Shown here in pieces: positions 26,971-36,370 of a stretch of DNA of 64,000 bases. The position numbers were made by a program, and so were the translations under genes. How positions within the stretch are numbered: position 1 is the first letter of the stretch; each line of letters begins with the position of its first letter. The DNA is taken from contig CBDCUC010000040.1 in NCBI GenBank assembly GCA_965222485.1, forward strand, positions 1,798,001-1,862,000. The letters are read 5' to 3'. This DNA comes from CBDCUC01 sp965222485 (GTDB taxonomy: Bacteria > Pseudomonadota > Alphaproteobacteria > Rhizobiales > Hyphomicrobiaceae). The notes beneath the pieces are model-generated. The model was not told the DNA's origin, did not search any database, and worked only from the letters and a program-made list of their open reading frames with translations.

Positions 26971-28056
26971 TCAGCCGTTTTGTCCGCGTTGCCTCAAATA
27001 GTGATCGGCAAGGACAATCGCCATCATTGCTTCGCCGACCGGCACAGCACGGATGCCGACGCAGGGATCGTGGCGCCCCTTGGTGACGATATCGGTCTCT
27101 TGACCGTCATTAGTTACGGTCTTGCGCGGTGTCAGTATGGATGAGGTTGGTTTGACCGCAAACCGGCAGACGATTGGTTGGCCGGTCGATATGCCGCCTA
27201 GAATTCCGCCCGCGTGGTTAGACAGAAAGATGGGTTCGCCATCTGGACCAATGCGTAATTCGTCGGCGTTTTCTTCGCCTGTCAGCGCGGCAACAGCCAT
27301 TCCATCGCCGATTTCAACAGCCTTTGCGGCGTTGATGCTCATCATGGCCGATGCAAGGTCCTGATCGAGTTTGGCGTATAGCGGTGCGCCTAGGCCGGCG
27401 GGGGCCCCTTCGGCCACGACTTCGACAACGGCCCCAACTGACGAGCCCTTCTTGCGTATCTCGTCGAGATTATTTGTCCAACGCTTTGCGGCGGCCGCAT
27501 CGGGACAGAAGAAGGGATTGTTATCGATTTCAGACCATTCCCATGATTCGTGGTCGATTCTGTCATCACCCATTTGAACGAGGGCGCCACGAATGGTGAC
27601 ATTGGGAATGATTTTCCGCGCGATTGCGCCAGCGGCGACGCGAACTGCTGTTTCGCGCGCGGAGGACCGTCCGCCGCCACGAAAGTCGCGCAAACCGTAT
27701 TTTTGTTCGTATGTAAAATCGGCGTGTCCGGGTCTGAACTTGGATGCAATGTCGCCGTAGTCGCGTGAGCGCTGATCGACATTACGGATTACGAGCGAAA
27801 TCGGTGTGCCGGTTGAGACTTGCTGACCCTCGGCGTTTTCAAATACACCGGACAGAATTTCAACAGTATCGGGCTCACGTCTTTGCGTGGTGAAGCGAGA
27901 CTGGCCGGGACGTCTCTTGTCGAGAAACGTTTGTATTTCAGATGCCTCTATCGGGATCCCGGCCGGACAGCCGTCAACAACACAGCCGATCGCCGGCCCG
28001 TGGCTTTCGCCCCAGGTGGTAATGCGGAACAGATGGCCGAATGAATTGTGGGACAT
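26971..28056 (-). CDS. aroC: Chorismate synthase
   Basis: This 361-residue enzyme converts 5-enolpyruvylshikimate 3-phosphate to chorismate using reduced FMN, the last step of the common aromatic pathway. The start at MSHNSFGHLFRITTWGESHG is the typical family N-terminus. Other landmarks are GRSSARETAVRVAAGAIARK, a mid-protein GGIS segment and RHDPCVGIRAVPVGEAM. The frame is open 49 codons upstream without family similarity. Synteny with fabI and the phosphatase gene is typical of Rhizobiales. Confidence 0.97.
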   Translation of the reverse strand: MSHNSFGHLFRITTWGESHGPAIGCVVDGCPAGIPIEASEIQTFLDKRRPGQSRFTTQRREPDTVEILSGVFENAEGQQVSTGTPISLVIRNVDQRSRDYGDIASKFRPGHADFTYEQKYGLRDFRGGGRSSARETAVRVAAGAIARKIIPNVTIRGALVQMGDDRIDHESWEWSEIDNNPFFCPDAAAAKRWTNNLDEIRKKGSSVGAVVEVVAEGAPAGLGAPLYAKLDQDLASAMMSINAAKAVEIGDGMAVAALTGEENADELRIGPDGEPIFLSNHAGGILGGISTGQPIVCRFAVKPTSSILTPRKTVTNDGQETDIVTKGRHDPCVGIRAVPVGEAMMAIVLADHYLRQRGQNG

Positions 28057-28611
28057 AAAACTTTGGGTTGGAAGGTTGTTGAATTGTGATTCGTGCCGAC
28101 CTTGTTTTCGAGCAAGCGAATTTTGGCCGGTGTGTTGGAAATGACTCTTAGAAGGCAGACCGTGTGGCTGCAAGGCAAGAAACTGTTGCTGGTGCCGTGA
28201 CAACCGGGGCCAAGCCGGATTATGTGGTTAACGTACAGTGTGATTCTTGCTGAATCATTGTCGGCTCGTTCGACAATGATCCGCTTAAGTGGGAATCGGT
28301 TTCCGTAAATAGTCCCTTTAATTCAGTGGTCTGACGGCATTCTTGCCGCGCCAACGTGCTTTTGCACACATGAAGCAGGACGTAAGAGGAAACACACTGA
28401 TGCGTTGCTTGCATCGATCACCGTGTGTGTTGGATGCCGGCTCAAAAGTGGGATTTTTTGCGTTGATAACGGCCGCTTGAATGTCTCGGCGTTTCCAATT
28501 TTTCCGTTATGGAGGAGAGGGAAGCGTAGGGCTGGGTGTGCCGTCAAAATATGAGGGAGCTCTTCCGGTCTGAGCAACCGGATCAGAGCGTCCTCGAATT
28601 TACGCGTTCGG
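28057..28611. other. Long intergenic region, no protein gene; sRNA possible
   Basis: This 555-base gap lies between aroC and the phosphatase gene, both leftward. Open frames here are short and lack ribosome-binding sites. Near the right end CCGGT and ACCGG form a small hairpin (about 28566-28582) shortly before the strong terminator, so a small RNA on the plus strand is conceivable. No tRNA is seen. Confidence 0.4.
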
Positions 28612-28645
28612 AAAGAGCCGAGGCAGCCGCTGCTTCGGCTCTTTT
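28612..28645. terminator. Strong intrinsic terminator, two-sided
   Basis: AAAGAGCCG (28612-28620) pairs with CGGCTCTTT (28636-28644). The stem continues inward through AGGCAG/CTGCTT with one G-U wobble, leaving a tiny loop. The T-run is better on the plus strand. On the minus strand it lies 25 bases after the phosphatase stop and can end that transcript. Confidence 0.82.
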
Positions 28646-28668
28646 CTCGTTTCAGCAGTGGTGGTGGG

Positions 28669-29256
28669 CTACAACCACTTCATGGCTGATACCTTGATGC
28701 GCAAAATCCGGTCCTGTGGTACTTCCAGGTCGAGAATGGTGTTCATGTCGGTGCCGAGCAGGTGGCCGCGAAGCGTGCGGCTGATGCCGCCGTGTGTAAC
28801 TGCGACAGTGTCCCGATCGACCGTCTTCAACCACTGCGCGACGCGCTCATAAAGGTCGGCATAGCTTTCCCCGCCTTCGGGCCGCCAATTGAATGGGTCA
28901 GCCTGACGGTTTTCCATGCCTGCGGGATCTAGGCGGGGCAGATCGGACAGAAGCTTGCCTTCCCAGTGACCATAGTCGACTTCGCGTAAAAGTGGATCCT
29001 GGCGATAGGCGTCAGGCGGCAGACCCAAAGCATTGCGAATAATTGTCATTGTTTCGCGGGTTCGGTCGAGCGGACTGGAGACAAAATCTGCCGTCGCTAT
29101 GGTAGGTAGAAACTTGCGTAAGACCTCGCCATTGCGGCGGGCCTGCTTGCGGCCCTTGTCGTTTAACGGGATATCTGCCTGTCCCTGATATCTGCTTTCC
29201 GCATTCCAATCGGTCTCGCCGTGGCGGATGCAGTAAATCGTTATTCCGTCATGCAT
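28669..29256 (-). CDS. Histidine phosphatase family protein (PGAM-like)
   Basis: This 195-residue protein of the histidine phosphatase superfamily has the catalytic IRHGETDWN at the N-terminus, a family-typical PLNDKGRKQARRNG, FVSSPLDRTRETM, and a second catalytic His in VTHGGISRTLRG. The superfamily ranges from mutases to broad phosphatases, and the substrate cannot be named. It sits between fabI and aroC, all leftward, as in other Rhizobiales. Confidence 0.92.
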   Translation of the reverse strand: MHDGITIYCIRHGETDWNAESRYQGQADIPLNDKGRKQARRNGEVLRKFLPTIATADFVSSPLDRTRETMTIIRNALGLPPDAYRQDPLLREVDYGHWEGKLLSDLPRLDPAGMENRQADPFNWRPEGGESYADLYERVAQWLKTVDRDTVAVTHGGISRTLRGHLLGTDMNTILDLEVPQDRILRIKVSAMKWL

Positions 29257-29446
29257 ACTCGTCTCGGGTCATGGGGGTGTTGGCACCCCTAGTTAGAGAG
29301 CCAGTTTCATAAAAAGTAGACATCAGAAACGGCCGGCGCCACGACACGGTTCAACGGAGTGTTGCGGGAGTGCTGTACGGCCGCGGGAATGACCGAAACC
29401 TTCGTAGTGCCAAGTTCGCGGTGTACAAATGTGGTGGCAGAGGTTG

Positions 29447-30283
29447 TCACGTTACAGAGATATCCGGTGCCTCTTCGTTCTTCATCCCTTGTACGTGGTA
29501 GCCTGCGTCGACGTGATGAACTTCCCCGGTTACACCTGCGGACAGGTCTGACAAGAGATACAGGCCTGCACCACCCACTTCATCAATGCTGACTGTTCGC
29601 CTGAGCGGCGAGTTATACTCGTTCCACTTCAGAATATAGCGGAAGTCGGAGATGCCGGAGGCCGCAAGTGTCTTGATGGGACCGGCCGAAATGGCGTTGA
29701 CGCGAATGCCGTTTTTGCCCAGGTCGGCTGCAAGGTAACGTACACTGGCCTCCAGTGCCGCTTTTGCGACGCCCATGACGTTATAGTGTGGCATTACTTT
29801 TTCGGCGCCGTAGTAGGTGAGCGTTATGATCGAGCCGCCCTCGGTCATAAGCTTTTCCGCCCGTCGTGCCAAGTTGGTCAGCGAATAGCAGGAGACCAAC
29901 ATGGTCTGGGTAAAGTTTTCTTCAGACGTATCGACGTAGCGGCCGTCCAACTCGGCCTTGTCGGAGAATGCGATGGCGTGCACGAGGAAATCGATTTTGC
30001 CCCAGGCCTTCGCCAGCTCATCGAATACACCGTCTACGGATGCTGCGTCTGTGACATCGCATGGCAGGACTAGCTTGGAGCCCAGTTCCTCAGCCAGCGG
30101 TTCGACCCGTTTTTTTAGAGCGTCGCCTTGATACGTCAACGCAATATCGGCGCCCTGTGCGGCGCATGCCTTTGCTATGCCCCAGGCGATCGAGCGGTTG
30201 TTGGCGACGCCGAGGATCACGCCACGTTTTCCGGCCATAAGCGAGCTGGTTTGCTGGGATGCGCCGGAGGTTGATGCCGTCAT
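29447..30283 (-). CDS. fabI: Enoyl-[acyl-carrier-protein] reductase (NADH)
   Basis: FabI reduces enoyl-ACP in fatty-acid elongation. The 278-residue protein shows GVANNRSIAWGIAKACAAQG for nucleotide binding, TYQGDALKKRVEPLAEE, and the catalytic YxxxxxxK region written as HYNVMGVAKAALEASVRYLA. It also has the substrate loop ISAGPIKTLAASGISDF and ends after VDAGYHVQGM. GAAGGG lies nine bases before the chosen ATG, which favours it over the internal Met 16. Confidence 0.96.
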   Translation of the reverse strand: MTASTSGASQQTSSLMAGKRGVILGVANNRSIAWGIAKACAAQGADIALTYQGDALKKRVEPLAEELGSKLVLPCDVTDAASVDGVFDELAKAWGKIDFLVHAIAFSDKAELDGRYVDTSEENFTQTMLVSCYSLTNLARRAEKLMTEGGSIITLTYYGAEKVMPHYNVMGVAKAALEASVRYLAADLGKNGIRVNAISAGPIKTLAASGISDFRYILKWNEYNSPLRRTVSIDEVGGAGLYLLSDLSAGVTGEVHHVDAGYHVQGMKNEEAPDISVT

Positions 30284-30492
30284 AAGCTTTGGCCCTTCGT
30301 GAGTGGATTTTCGGCGGCATCCTACACAAATGCGGCGGGGGGTCTAGATGACTTAGGTTGCCACGCCTGGGGCGCTGTAAAGGGCGGTCAGAATCGCGAC
30401 CTGCTGCCGCAGTGTGTCGGTGACAATACACTCCATCGGATGGAGGGCGGGAACGGGGTCACCCGCCGGGTCTGGCGATAGCGTGCGGGCGG

Positions 30493-30954
30493 TCAGCCAT
30501 CGAGTTTCCAGATGCCATTGTCCTGGCGGCAGGCGATGGTCTCCGTTTTTCGTGAATAGGCACCGGATGCATATATCACGACAATATGGCGGCAGGCGCG
30601 GCCTGTATCGTCCCGGAAAGACGATGTCGGATGCACGATGCCTGAGAGCTTGCCGTGGCGATGATGCCAAACGTAGCTCGATTTGTCGGATACTTCGCTG
30701 AGGGCGTATTGGACGATTTCCAGCGCTGCAATTTGGTCGTTGAGGTCGAATGCAGGCTGTGGGATGGGCGTCAGGTCGGCCAGCTTGGGCCGTAGCTTGC
30801 CATTAGATTTTTTTTGTTCAGGGCAGGTGCAGGCGGCCGTGCTGCTCTGCTCGTCGGCCCGGGCGTAGCCCGGTGACATGGTCGTCATGGTGGCTAGCGC
30901 AAGGGAAACGGTGAAGTTGGCCACGATTTGGACGTAGAGAGGTGACTGACGCAT
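30493..30954 (-). CDS. Exported surface-antigen-like protein
   Basis: The chosen ATG gives 153 residues with a signal-type hydrophobic N-terminus (VANFTVSLALATMTT) ending near GYARA. The C-terminal part (TGRACRHIVVIYASGAYSRK, ETIACRQDNGIWKLDG) resembles the RT0821/17-kDa surface-antigen C-terminal domain. An adjacent position to pdxH is familiar from Rhizobiales. The middle CTCPEQKK could be part of a cysteine pair. The family assignment is by recall and should be treated as tentative. Confidence 0.65.
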   Translation of the reverse strand: MRQSPLYVQIVANFTVSLALATMTTMSPGYARADEQSSTAACTCPEQKKSNGKLRPKLADLTPIPQPAFDLNDQIAALEIVQYALSEVSDKSSYVWHHRHGKLSGIVHPTSSFRDDTGRACRHIVVIYASGAYSRKTETIACRQDNGIWKLDG

Positions 30955-31235
30955 TAATCGGTACTCACGCTTGACTGATACAACGATGGACAACTTTGCC
31001 GGCCAGAAGGACCAGCTTCCACTGACGCGAAGTGTTGCCCATCATGGTTAAGAAGGACTGAATAGTTGTGCCGTTTGGGTTGCTGTAGCGTGATGGTGGT
31101 AGGCCTGCTGCAGTAAAATACAAGGCAACGGCACTGCTGCGATAAGCAGGCTTGGAAGAACTGTACGCATACGGACAACTACCTGCGTCCCTATAAGAAG
31201 TGTGTTAGGCCGGGCAGACGGTTGCTATTCGGTCA

Positions 31236-31895
31236 GTGTTCCGGCTGGGAAAAAGGCATTGTGACGTGACAAGTGAAGGTGCGGTGAAGAGGGTCAAACG
31301 GGATGAACCATTTGCAAAGGTTCACCAGTGGCTCGAAGAGGCGAAAGCCTCTGAACTCAACGATCATAACGGTATGGCTCTAGCGACAGCGGATGCGGAT
31401 GGTCTGCCGAATGTCCGGATGGTGTTGCTCAAGGATATTGACGGGGATGATCATCCGCTGCGCGGTTTCGTTTTTTACACGAACCTGTCAAGCGCCAAGG
31501 GCCGAGAGCTTCAGGCGTCAATGAAGGCGGCGTTATTGTTTCATTGGAAATCACTGGAGCGGCAGGTCAGAATCAGAGGCCTTGTCAACTCTGTCAGCGA
31601 TGAGGCGGCAGATGCCTACTTTGCTTCGCGAGATCGCGGATCGCGCATCGGCGCGTGGGCCTCCGACCAATCGCGTCCTCTAGAGAGTAAATTCGCGCTG
31701 GAGAAGCGTGTGGCTGCTGTTACGGCAAAATATGGTGCCGGGGAGATTCCTCGTCCGCCCCATTGGTCAGGTTTTCGCGTCACTCCCCTTGAGATTGAAT
31801 TCTGGCGCAGCGGTAGGTTCAGACTGCACGATAGAGTTGCTTACAGGCGCGGCAATGTTGACGAGGAATGGGTTGTAAGCCGTCTCTATCCCTAA
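31236..31895 (+). CDS. pdxH: Pyridoxamine 5'-phosphate oxidase
   Basis: PdxH makes pyridoxal 5'-phosphate using FMN and oxygen. The 219-residue protein shows ALATADADGLPNVRMVLLKD, FYTNLSSAKGRELQA, ALLFHWKSLERQVRI and the C-terminal WSGFRVTPLEIEFW...RLHDR. The start is a GTG. A second GTG at 31266 would give a 209-residue protein nearer the usual length. It is divergent from the surface-antigen-like gene. Confidence 0.95.
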   Translation: MFRLGKRHCDVTSEGAVKRVKRDEPFAKVHQWLEEAKASELNDHNGMALATADADGLPNVRMVLLKDIDGDDHPLRGFVFYTNLSSAKGRELQASMKAALLFHWKSLERQVRIRGLVNSVSDEAADAYFASRDRGSRIGAWASDQSRPLESKFALEKRVAAVTAKYGAGEIPRPPHWSGFRVTPLEIEFWRSGRFRLHDRVAYRRGNVDEEWVVSRLYP

Positions 31896-31960
31896 GGCCG
31901 TGTGGCCGGTGCAGGCAATGGCGCCGGGGTGACAATGGTCAAGGGCTGACCGTGTCTACG

Positions 31961-33082
31961 TTAGTTGCCTGTGAGCTCCACAGTGAGGAGGGCGGCGCAG
32001 GCCATGTCCGTCTTCACATGCTTGTGCCGGGTTTGAAGCTTCGGTGTTGTGGCAATTTGTTGAACCGCGCAGCCGTCATCCTGTGATGGAGAATTGGTTT
32101 GTTTGGCTTTTTCGTTCTTTGAGGCTTGCCGCTTCGGTGGGGCTTTGGGGTTTTCTTTTCTCTGTTCGGGGTTATGAAACGCAGCGGCGGATTGAATTCC
32201 GCCGAATATGATCGCGCTGATGGGAATGCCGCTCGTCATGGCGTTGCGTTGCCATGCGGCAAGTTTGTCTCGTGCTGCACAGCGTGTGGCAGTACTGCGG
32301 GGACAATGATGGGCGAAATCCTGCGATACCAACCAATAATTGTGAGTGCCGACACGCAGGCGCACGGCAAGGGTTGCTGAAGCGCGCGCAGAGTCTGTGT
32401 CTGTCTCCTTTATATCCGAAGATGTTGTGTGCGCCTGTGCGTCTGTAAACACAGGGCTCGTAAAAAGGTGTTGCTGCCCGGTGACCCGAACGTGAGTGCG
32501 GTAGCGGACGGCGATTGCTGTAGTTGTCAGGTCATTGGGCAATTTGGTGCGCACATCTAGGCTTGTGTCTGTAATCTGCAGGATTTGGCGTGAAACGATC
32601 AGTTTCCAGTCCCGCGCAGGCAGCATGGCGCGCGCTTCGCGAATGGAACGTATGCCCTGCAACAACACTACATCCGCATCGAATTTCCTAAGATCGATTG
32701 GTAACGAGTCCCGTCGCGTCCTTCGTTGCGCCCCAAAGGTGTGACGCCAAGTCGATTTTGGCTTTTTCTTCTGTTCCTCATTCCATCCACCGCGCAGTTT
32801 TTCCGCAACGTCGAGGCTTAGAACCGTTAGGATTTTCGGTGGCGGCGGGATTTTTTGCGGCGTATAGGGGAGAGGCTCAACGTCCAACCGGTCTTCGTCA
32901 GAATAAAGCGAATCAGGGTCCAGGGTGTCGAGCTCACGGTCGAATGTATCCTGGGCGGCGAGATGCGGTATTGATATGGCGGAGAACACAAGAAGGATCA
33001 GTGCTGCAAGCACCAACCGTGTCTGCAGGCCAAGAGCAATGTCGGGTCTGTTGCTCACATGTCGGGCGGAGATCAAGCGCAT
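31961..33082 (-). CDS. Exported EEP-fold pseudoenzyme (predicted inactive)
   Basis: The ATG at 33082 (AGGA upstream) gives 373 residues with a signal anchor (LVLAALILLVFSAISIP) and a Pro-rich linker. By eye, the domain follows endonuclease/exonuclease/phosphatase order, but catalytic positions are replaced. The usual Trp-Asn-x-x-Asn strand reads LSLDVAEK, the Gln-Glu metal site reads LLQGIR, the His of the QDFAHH region is shifted, the Gly-Asp-Phe-Asn motif reads FGGIQ, and the final Ser-Asp-His reads TDMAC. Around residue 320 a Lys/Pro/Ser-rich insert interrupts it. It is probably a periplasmic non-catalytic relative. The assignment is inference. Confidence 0.62.
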   Translation of the reverse strand: MRLISARHVSNRPDIALGLQTRLVLAALILLVFSAISIPHLAAQDTFDRELDTLDPDSLYSDEDRLDVEPLPYTPQKIPPPPKILTVLSLDVAEKLRGGWNEEQKKKPKSTWRHTFGAQRRTRRDSLPIDLRKFDADVVLLQGIRSIREARAMLPARDWKLIVSRQILQITDTSLDVRTKLPNDLTTTAIAVRYRTHVRVTGQQHLFTSPVFTDAQAHTTSSDIKETDTDSARASATLAVRLRVGTHNYWLVSQDFAHHCPRSTATRCAARDKLAAWQRNAMTSGIPISAIIFGGIQSAAAFHNPEQRKENPKAPPKRQASKNEKAKQTNSPSQDDGCAVQQIATTPKLQTRHKHVKTDMACAALLTVELTGN

Positions 33083-33413
33083 GACAATTCCTGAAGACGT
33101 ATTTGCCGGTTGCGAGGTGTCGGCCATGCCATCAAAGTCTGGCGGCGAGGGGCCGCGGTTGTCTGCCGTCGTATTTGAGCGAAGCTTGGCATGAAGTCGC
33201 CATTGTGTCGCCTGGCTCGACCTGTTTATTGACCGAAATAGACCTCTGGCGCTCGGCGATTAAACGTTGCAGGTTGGTTTTGGAAGGTGGGGATCTACGG
33301 TTGGCTGCCTGCGGATGGCGAAATATGTGGTGTGGACGACTGTTTATGGATGCATGCGTTAGCAAGCATGTGCTGATTGGCCGTTGGGCTCTAGGGATGA
33401 GGGTGGCTGGAGC
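33083..33413. other. Divergent promoter region
   Basis: These 331 bases separate the leftward EEP-like gene from the rightward DUF1499 gene. I see no gene or clear operator. Confidence 0.4.
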
Positions 33414-34340
33414 ATGAGTGGGTCTGCAACAGACGTGCTGGCGATTTCGCTGCCCGTGCGTTGGACAAGCCGCATCGCAAGCTTGAGCGTTGCGCTATTG
33501 TTGTTGACGTTCTTTCTGCACCGATTGTTCGGGATGCCGACGCCTGTGGCGATCAATCTGGTCAAGGTTGCTATTGGGGGCGGGCTTTTGGCCATCCTGC
33601 TAGCGATCGCCGGCATTTTCGTGACATGGCGGACTGGCTCACCGGGAGTTGCGCGTATTGTATTCGGGCTTGTGTTTGGTGTTGCGCTTGTTGGGTGGCC
33701 ACTGCTTTTTCTGCCTACGGTTAGCAGTCTGCCGACTATCAATGACGTTACGACCTACCCTGCTACGCCACCGCCATTTGTAAAAATAGCACAGCTACGC
33801 CCGTCTGGTTCCAATCCGGTCGACTACCCCGGCGAGAAGTACGCAAAAAAGCAGGCAAAGGCCTATCCGGATCTGAAACCGCTGGTGGTCAATCGTTCGA
33901 GTAGGGATGCATTTCAGGTCGCGCTCGATGCCGTCAAGCGTATGCACATGCAGGTCGTCAACGAAAAGGAACCCGGAGGAGATGAGAGCCAACCAGGCTT
34001 AATCGAGGCGACGGACAAGACGATGATTGTCGGTTTTGTCGACGATGTCGCCGTGCGAGTCTATGGGAGCGATCAGGTTTCGCGGATTGATGTTCGCTCT
34101 GCCTCGCGATATGGGCGTCACGACCTAGGACGCAATGCAGAGCGGGTGCGCGAACTGTTGCAGGAAATCGTTGCGCGTCTTGAGGCGACGGTTCCAACTG
34201 CGTTGGAGCAGAAGGCTGCGGCGCGAAAAGCCGCGGCCAAGACAAATAAGAAAAAGACGGTCAAAAAAGCAAAAAAGAAGCGGAAGAAGCGCAGAAAGAA
34301 GCGCCGCCGCCGCCGCAAGCCCCCGCCGCAGTTCTTTTAA
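33414..34340 (+). CDS. DUF1499 membrane protein with polybasic tail
   Basis: This 308-residue protein has three N-terminal hydrophobic segments (SLSVALLLLTFFLHRLF, GGGLLAILLAIAGIFV, IVFGLVFGVALVGWPLLF), then a soluble DUF1499 domain (DAFQVALDAVKRMHMQVV, GFVDDVAVRVYGSD, DVRSASRYGRHDLGRNAERV). It ends in about 45 residues dominated by Lys and Arg from the AARKAAAKTNKKK segment onward. The family is common in Alphaproteobacteria and its function is unknown. The polybasic tail could bind nucleic acid or acidic phospholipid and looks lineage-specific. Confidence 0.85.
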   Translation: MSGSATDVLAISLPVRWTSRIASLSVALLLLTFFLHRLFGMPTPVAINLVKVAIGGGLLAILLAIAGIFVTWRTGSPGVARIVFGLVFGVALVGWPLLFLPTVSSLPTINDVTTYPATPPPFVKIAQLRPSGSNPVDYPGEKYAKKQAKAYPDLKPLVVNRSSRDAFQVALDAVKRMHMQVVNEKEPGGDESQPGLIEATDKTMIVGFVDDVAVRVYGSDQVSRIDVRSASRYGRHDLGRNAERVRELLQEIVARLEATVPTALEQKAAARKAAAKTNKKKTVKKAKKKRKKRRKKRRRRRKPPPQFF

Positions 34341-34389
34341 GCTCGCGGATTGGCTGGCGACAACGGCACTGCCACAATTCTGGTCGGTT

Positions 34390-35301
34390 TTATGCAGGCC
34401 TTAGGGGTGTTTCACGGTTGATGGGTTTGTCGGCCGGTGCGATCAACCCTTTTTCGTGCAGATGTTCAGCGTGGGCAATGACGGACAAGCTTGCTGCATC
34501 GATGAGTTTTTCATCAAGGTCCTTGTAGAGAAGCGTGACGATTTCCGGCACGGTCGAGAGGCCGTCGCGAATGGCGCCGAGGATGTCGCGTTCGCGCCAT
34601 TGGCGATGCAGCAAATACGCTTTGACCATGCGTGCAGGGTTTTCGATGCGCCCTCCATGGCCAGGCAGGTAAACGTCATGCTTATGTTCCAAGAGCAGCT
34701 CAAGTGCCTTGAGGTAATCAGCCATCCGACCTTCGGGCGGTGCGACCACTGTCGTATTCCATGCCATGACGTGGTCGCCTGACATGAGAATTGGGGTGCC
34801 TTCGAGAGCAAAGCAAAGGTGGTCGGGTGCGTGACCCGGCGTGTGCAAGGCGCGTATCGTCCAATCTTCTCCTTCGATGAGTTGATCGTGGCTGACCGGT
34901 ACGTCTGGTGCAAATTCTATGTCGACGAATTCGGTTCCCGATGGACTGCTGGCATTGGGATTGGGCGTGTTGTCGGCGCGCGCAAAGCTGTAAGTCTTAG
35001 CGCCTGTGGCGGCTTGTAGGCGCGCCGTGCCGTCAACGTGATCGCGGTGGGTGTGGGTGATCAAAATGTGCGTAATGCGCCGTTGGCCCGCGGCTTTCAG
35101 AATCGCCGTGCAGTGCTCGGCGTCGTCTGGGCCCGGATCAACGACCGCGAGTGAGTGCTGGCCGATCAAATAGGTGTTGGTGCCCTTGTACGTGAACGGA
35201 CCAGGGTTGTTGGCGACAATGCGCGCGACATTGGCACCCATGTGCATTGGTATACCGTATTCGAATTCCATCGATGTCTTGAAGTTTATGTTGCCGCTCA
35301 T
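34390..35301 (-). CDS. MBL-fold metallo-hydrolase (LACTB2-like)
   Basis: This 303-residue metallo-beta-lactamase-fold protein has the zinc motif THTHRDHVDG, ALHTPGHAPDHLCFAL with another ligand His, and SGDHVMAW for the bridging Asp. The C-terminal winged region (GHGGRIENPARMVKAYLLHRQWRERDIL) is characteristic of the LACTB2/glyoxalase II-like subgroup. Some members are RNA endonucleases and the role here is open. The Met at 35301 was chosen from several frame starts, as the upstream 33 codons lack similarity. Confidence 0.9.
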   Translation of the reverse strand: MSGNINFKTSMEFEYGIPMHMGANVARIVANNPGPFTYKGTNTYLIGQHSLAVVDPGPDDAEHCTAILKAAGQRRITHILITHTHRDHVDGTARLQAATGAKTYSFARADNTPNPNASSPSGTEFVDIEFAPDVPVSHDQLIEGEDWTIRALHTPGHAPDHLCFALEGTPILMSGDHVMAWNTTVVAPPEGRMADYLKALELLLEHKHDVYLPGHGGRIENPARMVKAYLLHRQWRERDILGAIRDGLSTVPEIVTLLYKDLDEKLIDAASLSVIAHAEHLHEKGLIAPADKPINRETPLRPA

Positions 35302-35740
35302 TTTGGTCCATGTACCGAATCGAAGTGAGAGTGGATTGCACTTCGATAGTATAGCAGCTTGCAAGGGCTTTCTTATTCGCGCTGTCTCTGATGGTGACAA
35401 CTCGAGGCAATCAATATTCTTCGGTCTGGAAAAATTCGTGCGGTGTCAGCGTGATTACGGGGACGTGTTTGTGCCGGAAAAATTAGTCGGCAGATCAGCT
35501 AGTCGATCAGCGAATGCATTTAACTGATTTCAACCGCGTTCGTCTCTGCCGGAATGCGCTTGCGCCGCACCTGCTTCTTTCAAACTTGATGGCCGTGCGA
35601 AGTGGGGCTTCAGTTGAGCAATCGCAAGGCAGGGCCTCGATGCAATCTCAACTTGCAGTGGACCTGACTTTCGGTTGTTGTGGAGCTGTACCTAACCCGA
35701 AATAAGCTTGCGGACTTTGTCTACCTTGGTCTGCATTTTC
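35302..35740. other. Intergenic region, no gene
   Basis: These 439 bases lie between the start of the MBL gene and the end of the SCO gene, both leftward. Open frames are short and lack family features. A weak imperfect inverted repeat about 35 bases past the SCO stop may act as terminator. Confidence 0.4.
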
Positions 35741-36334
35741 TCAGACTGCGCCAGCGTTGAGACGAGACCACCACTTCTTGTTGAAGGCATAAACGGACGC
35801 CGTGTGATTGAGTGTGTAATCAGCGTCCTCGGTACCGGCGATTTTCTCGTAGTACGCGCGATAGAGTTTTGCCACGCTTGCTATTTGCTCTGGTGTGCCG
35901 GTCAGGCCGATAATACGGCTATCGAACGAGGACATATAGGCCTTCAAGTGTTCCGGCGTGTCTCGCTCCGGATCGACGGTAATGAAAAGGACGCTAAGCT
36001 TGTCGGCGTCAGGCCCGAGTTGCTCCAAAACACCGGTGATTTCTGACAGTGTCGTCGGACAGATGTCGGGGCATTGTGTGAAGCCAAAGAAGACGAGATG
36101 CGGCCTGCCTTTCAAGGACGCACTGGAAAAGCGCGTTCCCTCCTGTGTTGTAAGCTCGAAATCACCCCCCAATTGGATCGTTGGTGTCGTGCTTCTGGAT
36201 ACGCCGTATTGCAATTGCTCCAGCATGAGCATCGCGCCGGCGATCAGCGCTAATGCGACAGCGCCCCATGCGAAATATCGGACGTTTCGTAGTGTTTTGC
36301 TCTCAGACACGGCTCTTTCCGTTTCTTGTTGCAC
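35741..36334 (-). CDS. SCO1/SenC-type copper chaperone
   Basis: This membrane-anchored thioredoxin-fold protein of up to 197 residues delivers copper to the CuA site of cytochrome oxidase or keeps its cysteines reduced. An N-terminal span (FAWGAVALALIAGAMLM) is followed by FFGFTQCPDICPTTLSEI with the CxxxC pair, and the copper-ligand His appears in TLNHTASVYAF. The start is GTG at 36334, and a GTG at 36310 behind GGAAAGA is an alternative. It follows the PCu(A)C gene in the same direction, which fits a joint copper-delivery role. Confidence 0.93.
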   Translation of the reverse strand: MQQETERAVSESKTLRNVRYFAWGAVALALIAGAMLMLEQLQYGVSRSTTPTIQLGGDFELTTQEGTRFSSASLKGRPHLVFFGFTQCPDICPTTLSEITGVLEQLGPDADKLSVLFITVDPERDTPEHLKAYMSSFDSRIIGLTGTPEQIASVAKLYRAYYEKIAGTEDADYTLNHTASVYAFNKKWWSRLNAGAV

Positions 36335-36370
36335 TCACTGCGCTATCAGCAATTGGCTAACAGATCCAAC

